NCBI RefSeq assembly: GCF_000745835.1
Contig: NZ_JQKB01000009.1
Location: 62,001-126,000 of the forward strand
Reading direction: 5' to 3'
Length of the DNA stretch: 64,000 nucleotides
DNA from: Belnapia moabensis DSM 16746
GTDB lineage: Bacteria > Pseudomonadota > Alphaproteobacteria > Acetobacterales > Acetobacteraceae
Both the position numbers and the translations under genes were made by a program. The notes under the pieces are model-generated. The model was not told the origin of the DNA and searched no databases. It saw only the letters and a program-made list of their open reading frames with translations. Of the stretch, positions 54,921 through 63,197 are shown one piece after another. The number at the start of each line of letters is the position of its first letter. Positions within the stretch are counted from its first letter, which is position 1.

Positions 54921-56990
54921 TCACGCCTCCTGCACCAGGTCGAGATAGCCGAGCCCATCCATCCGGCATGTCCAGCCGGGGCCGACCAGCGTGCTCGTCT
55001 CCGCCTCCGCCACGATGCAGGGCCCGCGCAGCGTGGCGCCCGGCGCCATGGCCTCGCGGTCATAGACCGCCCAGTCCTCCACCTCGCCCGTCGCCGTGTC
55101 CCGCACCGCCTGGTGGCGGATGGGGGAGGGGGCGGGCGCGTCCTCGACTTCGGCGGCTGGTGCCACCTCATCCACCAGCGTCGCCACGGTCACGGCGAAG
55201 CTCATAATCTCGACATCGCTGCCGGGCACCGGGCGGTCGTAGAAGCGGGAATACTCCTCATCGTAGAGCGCCCGGATCGCCTGCACATCGTCCGCGGTCA
55301 GGTCGCGCGCCGGCAGCGTGACGGCAATCTCGTGCCCCTGGCCGACATAGCGCATATAGGCGATGCGTCCCTCGGTGGTCGGCGCGCCGAAGCTGCCTTC
55401 CGCCACCACCCGCGCCGCCTCGGCCGACATGCCGGCGAGCAGCGCGTTCACCGCCGCCACGTCGAATGTGGCGAAGCGCTGGTAGAGGCTCTTCACCACC
55501 TCATAGGCAACCGGCGCGCGGAGGAAGCCGATGGCGCTGCCGACGCCGGCGCCGCTTGGCACCAGCAGCCGCTTCACCCCGATCTTCTCGGCGACGCGGT
55601 AGCCATGGACGGGCCCCCCGCCGCCGAAGGCGATGATGGTCCGCCCGCCGAAGCCCTTTCCGCTCTCGATCGCATGGACGCGGGCGGCGTTCGACATGTT
55701 CTCGTCGACCATCTCGATCACGCCGAGCGCCGCCATCTCGGCCGCCAGCCCAAGCCGCCCGCCGACCGCCGCCGCCAGCGCATCCCGCGCCGGCTCCGGG
55801 TGCAGGCGGAGATTGCCGCCGGCGAAGAGCAGCGGGTCGTAGCGGCCGAGGGTGAGGTTGGCATCCGTCACCGCCGGCTTCGTCCCGCCGCGGCCATAGC
55901 AGGCCGGGCCCGGATCGGCGCCCGCGCTCTCCGGCCCGACGGTGATCCGCCCCATGCTGTCGACGGCCGCGATCGAGCCGCCGCCCGCGCCGATCTCCAC
56001 CATCTCGATCACCGGGATGCGCAGCGGCAGGCCGGAGCCCTTCTTGAACCGCCCGACGCGCGCCACCTCGAAGGTGCGGCTGGCCTGAGGCTGGTAGGCA
56101 TCGATCAGGCAGACCTTGGCCGTGGTGCCGCCCATGTCGAAGGAGAGCACCTCGGTCAGCCCGCGCTGCCGCGCCACATGGGCGGAGAAGATGGCGCCGC
56201 CCGCCGGGCCGCTCTCGACCAGGCGGATCGGGAAGCGCGCTGCCGTCTCGAGCGAGGTCAGCCCGCCGCCCGAGAGCATCATGAAGAGCGGACAGGCGAG
56301 CCCCGCCTCGCGCAGCCCGACCTCCAGCCGCTTCAGGTAGCTCGCCATCAACGGCTGCACATAGGCATTGGCGACGGTGGTGGAGAAACGCTCCCACTCC
56401 CGCATCTCAGGCGAGACCTCGGAGGAAAGGGAGATCCGCAGCTCCGGCCAGAGCCGGTGGACGATCTCCGCCGCCTGCTGCTCATGCGCCGGATTGACGA
56501 AGGCATGGAGGAAGCCGATGGCCAGCGCCTCGATCCCCTCCTCCCGCATGAAGGCGACATGACGCTCGACCGTCGCGGTATCGAGCGGGAGCAGGACCTT
56601 GCCGGTATTGTCCAGCCGCTCCGTGACGGGCAGGCGCCAGCGGCGCGGCACCAGCGGCTGCGGCAGCTCGATGTTCAGGTCGTACTGATCGTAGCGGCTC
56701 TCGTTGCCGAGCGCGAGGACGTCGCGGAACCCCTCCGTCGTCAGCAGCGCGGTCTTCGCGCCCTTGCGCTCGATGACGGCATTGGTGGCGAGCGTCGTGC
56801 CATGGATGACGAGGGCGATGTCGGCCGGCCGCAGCGCCGCCTTCTCGAGGACGACCCGCACGCCCTCCAGCACGCCGCGCTCCGGCGCCGACGGGGTGGT
56901 CAGCACCTTGGCGGTCCAGCGGCCATCCTCGGTCTCGACGGCGAGGTCGGTGAAGGTGCCGCCGATATCGACGGCCAGCTTTGCACTCAA
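54921..56990 (-). CDS. Hydantoinase/oxoprolinase subunit A
   Basis: A 689-aa HyuA-type subunit with an ASKHA nucleotide fold. It has LAVDIGGTFTDLAV, IHGTTLATNAVIERKGAKT, SFDMGGTTAKVCLI and IEIGAGGGSIA-like VEIGAGGGSIAAVD. It uses ATP to open hydantoin or oxoproline rings. TTG 56990 is chosen because it overlaps the TGA of the upstream hydrolase (TTGA), the same coupling style seen at 2979; an ATG at 57029 would overlap more. It forms a complex with HyuB. Confidence 0.9.
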   Translation of the reverse strand: MSAKLAVDIGGTFTDLAVETEDGRWTAKVLTTPSAPERGVLEGVRVVLEKAALRPADIALVIHGTTLATNAVIERKGAKTALLTTEGFRDVLALGNESRYDQYDLNIELPQPLVPRRWRLPVTERLDNTGKVLLPLDTATVERHVAFMREEGIEALAIGFLHAFVNPAHEQQAAEIVHRLWPELRISLSSEVSPEMREWERFSTTVANAYVQPLMASYLKRLEVGLREAGLACPLFMMLSGGGLTSLETAARFPIRLVESGPAGGAIFSAHVARQRGLTEVLSFDMGGTTAKVCLIDAYQPQASRTFEVARVGRFKKGSGLPLRIPVIEMVEIGAGGGSIAAVDSMGRITVGPESAGADPGPACYGRGGTKPAVTDANLTLGRYDPLLFAGGNLRLHPEPARDALAAAVGGRLGLAAEMAALGVIEMVDENMSNAARVHAIESGKGFGGRTIIAFGGGGPVHGYRVAEKIGVKRLLVPSGAGVGSAIGFLRAPVAYEVVKSLYQRFATFDVAAVNALLAGMSAEAARVVAEGSFGAPTTEGRIAYMRYVGQGHEIAVTLPARDLTADDVQAIRALYDEEYSRFYDRPVPGSDVEIMSFAVTVATLVDEVAPAAEVEDAPAPSPIRHQAVRDTATGEVEDWAVYDREAMAPGATLRGPCIVAEAETSTLVGPGWTCRMDGLGYLDLVQEA

Positions 56991-58252
56991 GCTCCATACT
57001 CCGCTGCAAAGCGCTGCGTCACCGCACACGCCTTCTCGAAATCCTCCATCCGCATGGCCTCATGCGGATTGTGGCTGCCATTCTGGTTGCGGACGAAGAG
57101 CATCCCCGACGGGATGCCGGCGTTGGCGAAGGCGCCTGCGTCATGCCCGCCGCCCGAGGCTATTACCTTGGCCGGGATGCCGAGGGCGCCTGCCGCGCGC
57201 CGCAGCCCCTCTTGCACGCCGGCGTCCATCAGCGCCGGCCGGCTGCCGCCCTCAGCGCCGAGCTCGAAGCGCACGCCGCGTCGCGCCTCGATCTCCGTCA
57301 CCTTGTCGTAGAGCACCTCGAAGAGCCGGTCGCAGTTGCGCAGGTCGACGCTGCGCACGTCGAGCATGAAGCGCGCCTCCCCGGCGATCTTGGTGAAGCC
57401 CGCCTCGGCCGTGGTCGCCAGGGTGCAGAAGGTGCAGACCATGGCGCGCCCCTCCGCATCCAGCCGGCACCAGGCCTCGTCGAGGGAGACCGCCAGCTCG
57501 GCGAGCGCGATGGCGGCATCCCGCCGGTACTTCCGCGGCGTGCCGCCCGAATGGTTGTACTCGCCGAGCACCCGCGCTGCCCGCAGCCGCCGGCTGCCGG
57601 GGATGCCGGTAACGATGCCGACCGGAATCTCCTCGGCGTCCAGCACCGGCCCCTGCTCGATATGCACCTCGAGATAGGCGGCGACGTTGTCCGGCCCCAG
57701 CACCCGCCCGCCACGCTCGACGAAGCCGGGGTCGAAGCCCTCCTCCCGCATGTGGTCGGCGAGCGCCCGGCCGTTATCCATCCGCTTCACCGCCAGTTCG
57801 TCCGGTGCCAGCATCCCGAGCGCGCCGCGGCTGCCGGGATAGCTGGTCGGGAACCAGGCGCCCGCCTCCTCCGCCCGGGTCACCATGACGGTGATGTCGC
57901 GCGCCGGGGTGAAGCCCGCCCGCTTCATTCCCGCGACGGCGGCCAGCCCCGCCAGCACCCCCGCCGCGCCGTCGAAATTGCCGCCTTGCGGCACGCTGTC
58001 CAGATGGCTGCCGAGGATGACTTGCTTCGCCCCCCGGTCCGCGCCCGGCAGGGTCATGTAGAGGTTGCCGACCGGGTCGGCCTTGCTCTCCAGCCCGATC
58101 GCCTCTGCTGCTTCCTTGACCAGCGCATGCGCCATCCGCTCGCCCGGCCCATAGGCGTCGCGGGTGACGCCGACCCCGTCGAAGCTCCGCGTCCGCAATT
58201 CGGCGAAGAGCCTGTCGGCAAGGTCCACATCCGGGGTCAGGTTCGGCAGCAT
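56987..58252 (-). CDS. M20-family N-carbamoyl-amino-acid/allantoate amidohydrolase
   Basis: A 421-aa zinc hydrolase (AllC/HyuC type). Metal ligands are H83 and D94 in GSHLDSVPQGGNFDGAAGV, E128/E129 in TRAEEAG and H197 in EVHIEQGPVLD, with a final His in SHNPHEAM. It cleaves N-carbamoyl-L-amino acids or allantoate-like ureides. It is translated before HyuA with overlap, so it should hydrolyse the ring-opened product of HyuAB. ATG 58252 begins family sequence. Confidence 0.9.
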   Translation of the reverse strand: MLPNLTPDVDLADRLFAELRTRSFDGVGVTRDAYGPGERMAHALVKEAAEAIGLESKADPVGNLYMTLPGADRGAKQVILGSHLDSVPQGGNFDGAAGVLAGLAAVAGMKRAGFTPARDITVMVTRAEEAGAWFPTSYPGSRGALGMLAPDELAVKRMDNGRALADHMREEGFDPGFVERGGRVLGPDNVAAYLEVHIEQGPVLDAEEIPVGIVTGIPGSRRLRAARVLGEYNHSGGTPRKYRRDAAIALAELAVSLDEAWCRLDAEGRAMVCTFCTLATTAEAGFTKIAGEARFMLDVRSVDLRNCDRLFEVLYDKVTEIEARRGVRFELGAEGGSRPALMDAGVQEGLRRAAGALGIPAKVIASGGGHDAGAFANAGIPSGMLFVRNQNGSHNPHEAMRMEDFEKACAVTQRFAAEYGA

Positions 58253-58307
58253 CCGATCACTCCTTGCCGTGGCGCGGAGTGCAAGTCCCGCGCCACTTCG
58301 TTTGAAC

Positions 58308-59099
58308 TCAGACCATGCCCCGCACACGGCCGCCGTCCACTCGGATCATGCTGCCGGTGATGTAGGCACCGCGCTCGCTGGCGAGGAAGGCACCCATCGG
58401 CCCGTAATCGGCCGGCGTGCCGAGCCGCCCGGCCGGGATCTCGGTGGCGGCCTCGGCCAGCGCCTCCTCCAGGCTGATATTCTTCTGCCGCGCCCGCGCC
58501 GTGCTGGTCTGCGTCACCCGGTCAGTCTGGATGGTGCCCGGGGCGAGCACGTTCATCGTCACCCCATCCGGCGCCACCTCGCCCGAGAGCGTCTTCAGCC
58601 AGCCCCAGATCGAGGCGCGCAGCGTGTTGGACAGCGCCAGCGTCGGGATCGGATGCTGCATCCCCGTGCTGCCGACCACGATGACGCGGCCCCAGCCGCG
58701 CTCCCGCATCGCCGGGATCAGCCGGTTGGCGATGCGGATCGGCGAGACGACGATGTGCTGGAACCACTCGAACAGCGCCTCCTCGGTGATCTGCGAGGCG
58801 GTGCAGGGCGGCGGGCCGCCATGGTTCAGCACCAGGATATCGACGCCCCCCATGGCGGCGATCGCGCCATCCGCCAGCCGGTCCATATCGGCCGAAGTGG
58901 CGACATCGGCGACGATGCCGGTGGCCGATGGCGCTCCGGCGGCCTTCAGCGCCGCCGCCGCCTCGTCCAGTCGCCCCTGGTCGCGGCCGCTGATGACCAG
59001 CGCCGTGCCCTCGGCCGCCAGCGCATCGGCGATCGACCGGCCAAGCCCCTTGGTGCCGCCCATGACCAGGGCGCGACGGCCCTTCAATCCGAGATCCAT
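58308..59099 (-). CDS. SDR-family protein lacking the catalytic Tyr/Lys
   Basis: A 263-aa short-chain dehydrogenase/reductase fold. The cofactor loop is MGGTKGLGRSIA and the NAG loop is NHG. The Ser of the triad is present (S144), but the expected Tyr and Lys are S157 and R161 (LALSNTLR). The C-terminal VDGGRVRGM is conserved. A known SDR subgroup shares the LSNxxR form; whether it reduces substrates is unclear. It lies 55 bp upstream of the M20 gene on the same strand and divergent from a hydroxyacid dehydrogenase. Confidence 0.82.
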   Translation of the reverse strand: MDLGLKGRRALVMGGTKGLGRSIADALAAEGTALVISGRDQGRLDEAAAALKAAGAPSATGIVADVATSADMDRLADGAIAAMGGVDILVLNHGGPPPCTASQITEEALFEWFQHIVVSPIRIANRLIPAMRERGWGRVIVVGSTGMQHPIPTLALSNTLRASIWGWLKTLSGEVAPDGVTMNVLAPGTIQTDRVTQTSTARARQKNISLEEALAEAATEIPAGRLGTPADYGPMGAFLASERGAYITGSMIRVDGGRVRGMV

Positions 59100-59204
59100 C
59101 CGTCCCGCTCCCTTATCCGAATGGCGCGACCCTGCCTTTGGCCGCCCCGGCTGGCAAGACGCCGTCCGGGTGGTAAGACAGGCCCAACCGAGGAGACCTC
59201 CCCC

Positions 59205-60182
59205 ATGCCGAAGCCCGTCCTGCTGGTGACCCGCAAGCTGCCCGAGGCGATCGAGGCCCGCGCCTCCCGCGACTACGACGCCCGGCTCAACCCGCAGGAC
59301 GAGATGTGGGCGACCGACGGCGCCGAGATCGCCCGCCGGGCGCGGGAGGTCGGCGCCGCCGGCATCCTCGGCGCCGCCGGCGACGCGCTGGGCGCCGCCT
59401 GCATCGAGGCACTGCCCGAGAGCGTGAAGGTCATCGCCACTTTCTCTGTCGGCTTCGACCATATCGACATCGCCGCCGCCAAGGCGCGCGGTATCGTGGT
59501 GGTGAACACTCCCGAGGTGCTTTCCTTCGCCACAGCCGAGACCGCCTTCACCCTGATGCTGATGGCAGCCCGCCGCGCCGGCGAGGGCGAGCGCATGGTC
59601 CGCGCCGGTCGGTGGAAAGGCTGGGCCCCGACCCAGCTCCTCGGCGTGACGCTGGAGGGCAAGAAGCTCGGCATCCTCGGCTTCGGCCGGATCGGGCGGG
59701 AACTCGCGGCGATGGCGCGCGGCTTCCGCATGGAGATCCACTACCGCGACATCCAGAAGCTGCCGCCCGAGGTGGAGCAGGGCGCCATCTACCACGACAA
59801 CGAGGACAGCTTCCTCGGCGCCATCGACATCATCTCGATGCATGTCCCGGGCGGCGATGCCAACCGCCATTGGCTGAACGCCGAGCGCATCGCCAAGATG
59901 AAGAAGGGCAGCCTCGTCGTGAACAGCGGCCGCGGCGTCTCCGTCCATGACGAGTCGCTGATCGCCGCGCTGAAGTCAGGCCATATCCGCGCCGCCGGCC
60001 TCGACGTCTATGACGGCGAACCGAAGGTGAACCCCGGCTACCTGACGCTCGAGAATGTCGCCCTGCTGCCGCATCTCGGCAGCGCCACCATCGAGGTGCG
60101 CGACGCCATGGGCAACCGCGCGCTGGAGAACCTCGACGCCGTGCTGCTCAAGGGCACTGCGCCGCCGCACCGCGTCGCCTGA
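59205..60182 (+). CDS. D-2-hydroxyacid dehydrogenase (glyoxylate reductase type)
   Basis: A 325-aa NAD(P)-dependent dehydrogenase. The Rossmann motif GFGRIG is at 159-164; the catalytic triad is R243 (VNSGRGV), E272 (YDGEP) and H290 (LLPHLGSAT). SVGFDHIDIAAAKARGIVV places it in the glyoxylate/hydroxypyruvate reductase group. It reduces 2-oxoacids to D-hydroxyacids. ATG 59205 follows GAGGAGA. It is convergent with the EAL gene 7 bp away. Confidence 0.88.
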   Translation: MPKPVLLVTRKLPEAIEARASRDYDARLNPQDEMWATDGAEIARRAREVGAAGILGAAGDALGAACIEALPESVKVIATFSVGFDHIDIAAAKARGIVVVNTPEVLSFATAETAFTLMLMAARRAGEGERMVRAGRWKGWAPTQLLGVTLEGKKLGILGFGRIGRELAAMARGFRMEIHYRDIQKLPPEVEQGAIYHDNEDSFLGAIDIISMHVPGGDANRHWLNAERIAKMKKGSLVVNSGRGVSVHDESLIAALKSGHIRAAGLDVYDGEPKVNPGYLTLENVALLPHLGSATIEVRDAMGNRALENLDAVLLKGTAPPHRVA

Positions 60183-60189
60183 GCCGGGG

Positions 60190-61740
60190 TCACCGCCCCG
60201 GCAGCGGCCCGGGCCGGCCGAAATGCCAGCCCTGGCCGTACTCCACGCCGAGCGTCCGCATCAGCCCGGCCTCCTCCTCCGTCTCGATATGCTCGGCGAC
60301 CACCTTCGCGTCGAGCCCATGCGCCAGGTCGACCATCGAGGCGATGATGGCGCGGTCCTTCTCGCTGCGCTTCGCGTGCTGGACATAGATGCCGTCGATC
60401 TTCACGTAGTCGACCCGTAGCAGCCGCAGATAGCGGAAGCTCGCCGAGCCCGCGCCGAAATCGTCGATGCAGAGCGGCAGGCCGCGCGCGCGCAGCGCGG
60501 CGACGCTGCGCGCTGCCTCCGCCTCGTTCTCGATCTCCGCGGTTTCGGTGATCTCCAGCATCAGCCGCTCGACCAGCAGCGGCTCGGTATCCAGCATGGC
60601 CAGCAGGGCGCCGCGGAAGCTCGCGCTCTCAAGGGACTGGCCAGAGATATTGGCCGCGATCCTGGTGTTGCGGACCCGGCGGGCAGCGGCACAGACGCTC
60701 CGCAGCACCGCCCAGTCGAGGTCCGCCGAAAGCCCGAGCGCCTCCGCCAGCAGCACGAATTGCTGCGGGTCCTGCGGTGCTTCCCCGCCCGGCTCCGGGC
60801 GGATCAACGCCTCACAGTGGTGCGTTTCTCCCGTGGAGAGGACAACGATGGGCTGGAAGGCGAGGCGGAAGCGGCTCTCGGCGATCGCCTTGCGCAGCCC
60901 GGCGGCGCGGGCATAGGCATGGGCGACGAAGCCGTTCAGCCCCTTGTCGAATCCTGCCTCCACCACCGCCGCGACGCCACCGCGGTTGAAGGCGGACAGG
61001 GCGTAGCGCAGTGCCCGCGTCGCCTGCATCGGCGTGAGGCCGGGTGCTTCCAGCGGCAGGCTGGTTACATTGACCGAGGCGGCATGCCCGGCCTCCTGCA
61101 ACAGGTCCTCCAGCCGCCGCCCGACCGCGCCGGCGTCTACCCCCTGGCCGAACACGCCGTAGCGGCCGGGGCTCAGCGTACCGACGCGGCTGCTGGGCGC
61201 CAGGACCTCCGTCAGATGCCCGTCGATCACGGCCGCGGCCTCGGGCCTTGCCGCCGTGACCTCGATCAGCCCCAACTGGCCGGCTTTCCCGTCCGTCTCC
61301 AGGCTGTGGCGGAATTCCTCCGCATCAGCAAGGGCCGGCGGCGCTGCCCATTGCGGCGTGGCGGCAATGCTGAGGCAGATATCGTGGCGCTCATGCTGCG
61401 GCCGGCGCAGCCCGCCGATCGAGACCGGGGTGCTTGCGGCATCGTTCAGCCGGAAGCCGGTCGGCGCCATCCGGTCGCGGGCGATCAGCAGGTTGAAACT
61501 GGCATCGAAGGCGGCTCGGTCGGCCAGTGCCACCAGCTCGCGCACCGGCCGGCCGATCCAGGCTTCGGGCGCCTGGCCGAGGCGGCTCTGGAAGGCCCCG
61601 GCGGCAAAGCAGATTCGCCCTTCCGATGTCGCTTCCACCAGTAATTCGGCCGCGGCCAGGGCGAAGGTCAGGAAGCGTTCCCGATCCATCGCCTGTCGAG
61701 CGGCGGCAGGTGCGATGGCCTCGGCGCCGTCAGGACTCAA
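60190..61740 (-). CDS. EAL-domain cyclic-di-GMP phosphodiesterase-like protein
   Basis: A 516-aa cytosolic protein. An N-terminal PAS-like sensor (about 20-140) is followed by a divergent middle domain and a C-terminal EAL domain (about 260-516). Catalytic motifs kept are EALIRP, NISGQSL, EITETAEIE, IDDFGAGSASFRY, VKID and AEHIET, so hydrolysis of c-di-GMP is plausible. The typical QGYLFGRP loop reads QGWHFGRP. The start is either TTG 61740 (with GGGGAG upstream) or ATG 61689. No GGDEF motif is visible. Confidence 0.85.
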   Translation of the reverse strand: MSPDGAEAIAPAAARQAMDRERFLTFALAAAELLVEATSEGRICFAAGAFQSRLGQAPEAWIGRPVRELVALADRAAFDASFNLLIARDRMAPTGFRLNDAASTPVSIGGLRRPQHERHDICLSIAATPQWAAPPALADAEEFRHSLETDGKAGQLGLIEVTAARPEAAAVIDGHLTEVLAPSSRVGTLSPGRYGVFGQGVDAGAVGRRLEDLLQEAGHAASVNVTSLPLEAPGLTPMQATRALRYALSAFNRGGVAAVVEAGFDKGLNGFVAHAYARAAGLRKAIAESRFRLAFQPIVVLSTGETHHCEALIRPEPGGEAPQDPQQFVLLAEALGLSADLDWAVLRSVCAAARRVRNTRIAANISGQSLESASFRGALLAMLDTEPLLVERLMLEITETAEIENEAEAARSVAALRARGLPLCIDDFGAGSASFRYLRLLRVDYVKIDGIYVQHAKRSEKDRAIIASMVDLAHGLDAKVVAEHIETEEEAGLMRTLGVEYGQGWHFGRPGPLPGR

Positions 61741-61805
61741 CTCAGGGCGCTCCCCATCCTCGGTTCATGCCCGAGGATGGATGAGCCGGGTTAAATCCCG
61801 GTGAA

Positions 61806-62336
61806 TCAGGCCGCCAGCGCGGCCTCGCCGTCGAGGGTCGCGGCCGTCGCATGCACCACCGCGGCGATGCGGACGGCGGCCTGGATGGCCTCCTTCGAGA
61901 CGCCATGCGTCAGCAGCGTCTTCTCATGCGCTTCCATGCACATGCCGCAGCCGTTGATCGCGGAGACGGCGAGCGACCACAGCTCGAAATCCACCTTCTC
62001 CACGCCTGGCTTCGCCATGACGTTCATCCGCAGCTTGGCCGGCATGGTGTTGTAGTCGCCGACGACCAGGTGGGTGAAGCGGTAGTAGATGTTGTTCATC
62101 CCCATGATCGAGGCCGCGGCCTTGGCGGCGGTCAGCGCCTCCGGGCTCAGCTTCGGGCCGAATTCGGCGAGGATGTCGCGGATCACTTCCGGGTTGCGGG
62201 AGGCGAGGGCAGAGACGACGAAGGTGCCGGCGCGCTGCTGCTCGGTCAGCACCGGCTCGTTCGAGAGGCTGCCGAGATTCAGCTTCTGGTCCTTGGCGTA
62301 TTCGGGCAGGCGGTTGCGCAGGGCTTCCAGCGACAT
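61806..62336 (-). CDS. ahpD: Alkylhydroperoxidase AhpD
   Basis: A 176-aa AhpD. The active-site CxxC and nearby His are C130, C133 and H137 ([12 protein letters not shown]), as in the Mycobacterium enzyme. It reduces peroxides and recycles oxidised AhpC. It lies downstream of ahpC on the same strand, separated by a GC-rich hairpin. No ahpF is visible; AhpD is the expected partner. Confidence 0.93.
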   Translation of the reverse strand: MSLEALRNRLPEYAKDQKLNLGSLSNEPVLTEQQRAGTFVVSALASRNPEVIRDILAEFGPKLSPEALTAAKAAASIMGMNNIYYRFTHLVVGDYNTMPAKLRMNVMAKPGVEKVDFELWSLAVSAINGCGMCMEAHEKTLLTHGVSKEAIQAAVRIAAVVHATAATLDGEAALAA

Positions 62337-62429
62337 GGCTTGGCTCCTTCCGGGTTGCTTCTTAAGGGTGGGCGGAGCGGATCGCGCAGGGTCCGTTCGG
62401 CGCACCCTCTCCTATGGGGAGGGGGGGAG

Positions 62430-62450
62430 GGGGGGCACAGGGCGCCCCCC
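62430..62450 (-). terminator. GC hairpin between ahpC and ahpD
   Basis: A 7-bp G/C stem with a 7-nt loop lies 10 nt after the ahpC stop, next to three G runs (62416-62435). It may attenuate read-through to ahpD or stabilise the ahpC message. No U-tract follows. Confidence 0.35.
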
Positions 62451-62459
62451 TCGGTCAGA

Positions 62460-63035
62460 TCAGGCGGCCTTCTCGAACAGCTTCTGGGCGTCGAGGGCTT
62501 CCTGGCCCTTGTTCCAGTTGCAGGGGCAGAGCTCGTCGGTCTGCAGCGCGTCGAGCACGCGGAGCACTTCCTGCGGGTTGCGGCCGACATTGAGGCCGTT
62601 CACCGAGGCCCACTGGATGGTGCCGTCCGGGTCGACGATGAAGGTCGCGCGGAGCGCCACGCCCTCGTCCTTGTGGAGGATGCCCAGCGCCTCGGAGAGC
62701 TCGCGCTTGACGTCCGCCAGCATCGGGATCTCGAGGTTCTTGATATCCTCGTTGTAGACGCGCCAGTTCAGGTGGACGAACTCGCTGTCGGTCGAGACGC
62801 CATAGACCACGGTGTCACGGTCGGCGAACTCGCCGGCCAGCTTGCCGAAGGCCGCGATCTCGGTCGGGCAGATGAAGGTGAAGTCCTTCGGCCAGAAGAA
62901 GACGACCTTCCACTTGCCGGCATCGGACTGCGAGGTGATCTCGGTGAAGGACTTGCCGGGGCCACCGAGGCCCTCGGGGCCGGCCTTCACGGCGGTCAGG
63001 GCGAAAGACGGGAACTTGTCGCCGACGGTCAGCAT
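62460..63035 (-). CDS. ahpC: Peroxiredoxin AhpC
   Basis: A 191-aa 2-Cys peroxiredoxin. Peroxidatic C56 lies in DFTFICPTE; the C-terminal C170/C172 pair (LCPCNWNKG) matches the AhpC type that works with AhpD. It reduces H2O2 and organic peroxides. It is divergent from oxyR across a 162-bp intergenic region, and an OxyR-type operator is expected there. Confidence 0.95.
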   Translation of the reverse strand: MLTVGDKFPSFALTAVKAGPEGLGGPGKSFTEITSQSDAGKWKVVFFWPKDFTFICPTEIAAFGKLAGEFADRDTVVYGVSTDSEFVHLNWRVYNEDIKNLEIPMLADVKRELSEALGILHKDEGVALRATFIVDPDGTIQWASVNGLNVGRNPQEVLRVLDALQTDELCPCNWNKGQEALDAQKLFEKAA

Positions 63036-63197
63036 GCGGGATATCCCCTCAGGTTATGGGCAGGGTCATAAATGGAGCGAACAGGGATGGCCCCGTTGGG
63101 CTCGCTGCCGCTTATGACGCAATGCAGCAAATCGGTCCAATGAATAGTTTTCGCTGATTCGATTGACCGAATCGATCAAACAGGTCATCTCTCCGCC
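63036..63197. promoter_or_regulatory. ahpC-oxyR divergent promoter region
   Basis: It contains an inverted repeat at 63156-63173 (GATTCG, 6 nt, CGAATC) and an overlapping one (TCGATT/AATCGA), both unusually AT-rich here. ATAG at 63144-63147 resembles one quarter of an OxyR tetramer site, but a full ATAG-N7-CTAT repeat is not present. OxyR control is inferred from gene arrangement. Confidence 0.55.

Noticed and set aside
51442-54948. 1168-codon plus-strand frame spanning the hydantoinase region
   Set aside because: It crosses three well-supported genes in a different frame or strand and has no recognisable domain; typical GC-driven spurious frame.
54900-57311. 803-codon plus-strand frame opposite hyuA
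   Set aside because: Antisense to HyuA, whose motifs are clear; no independent evidence of coding.
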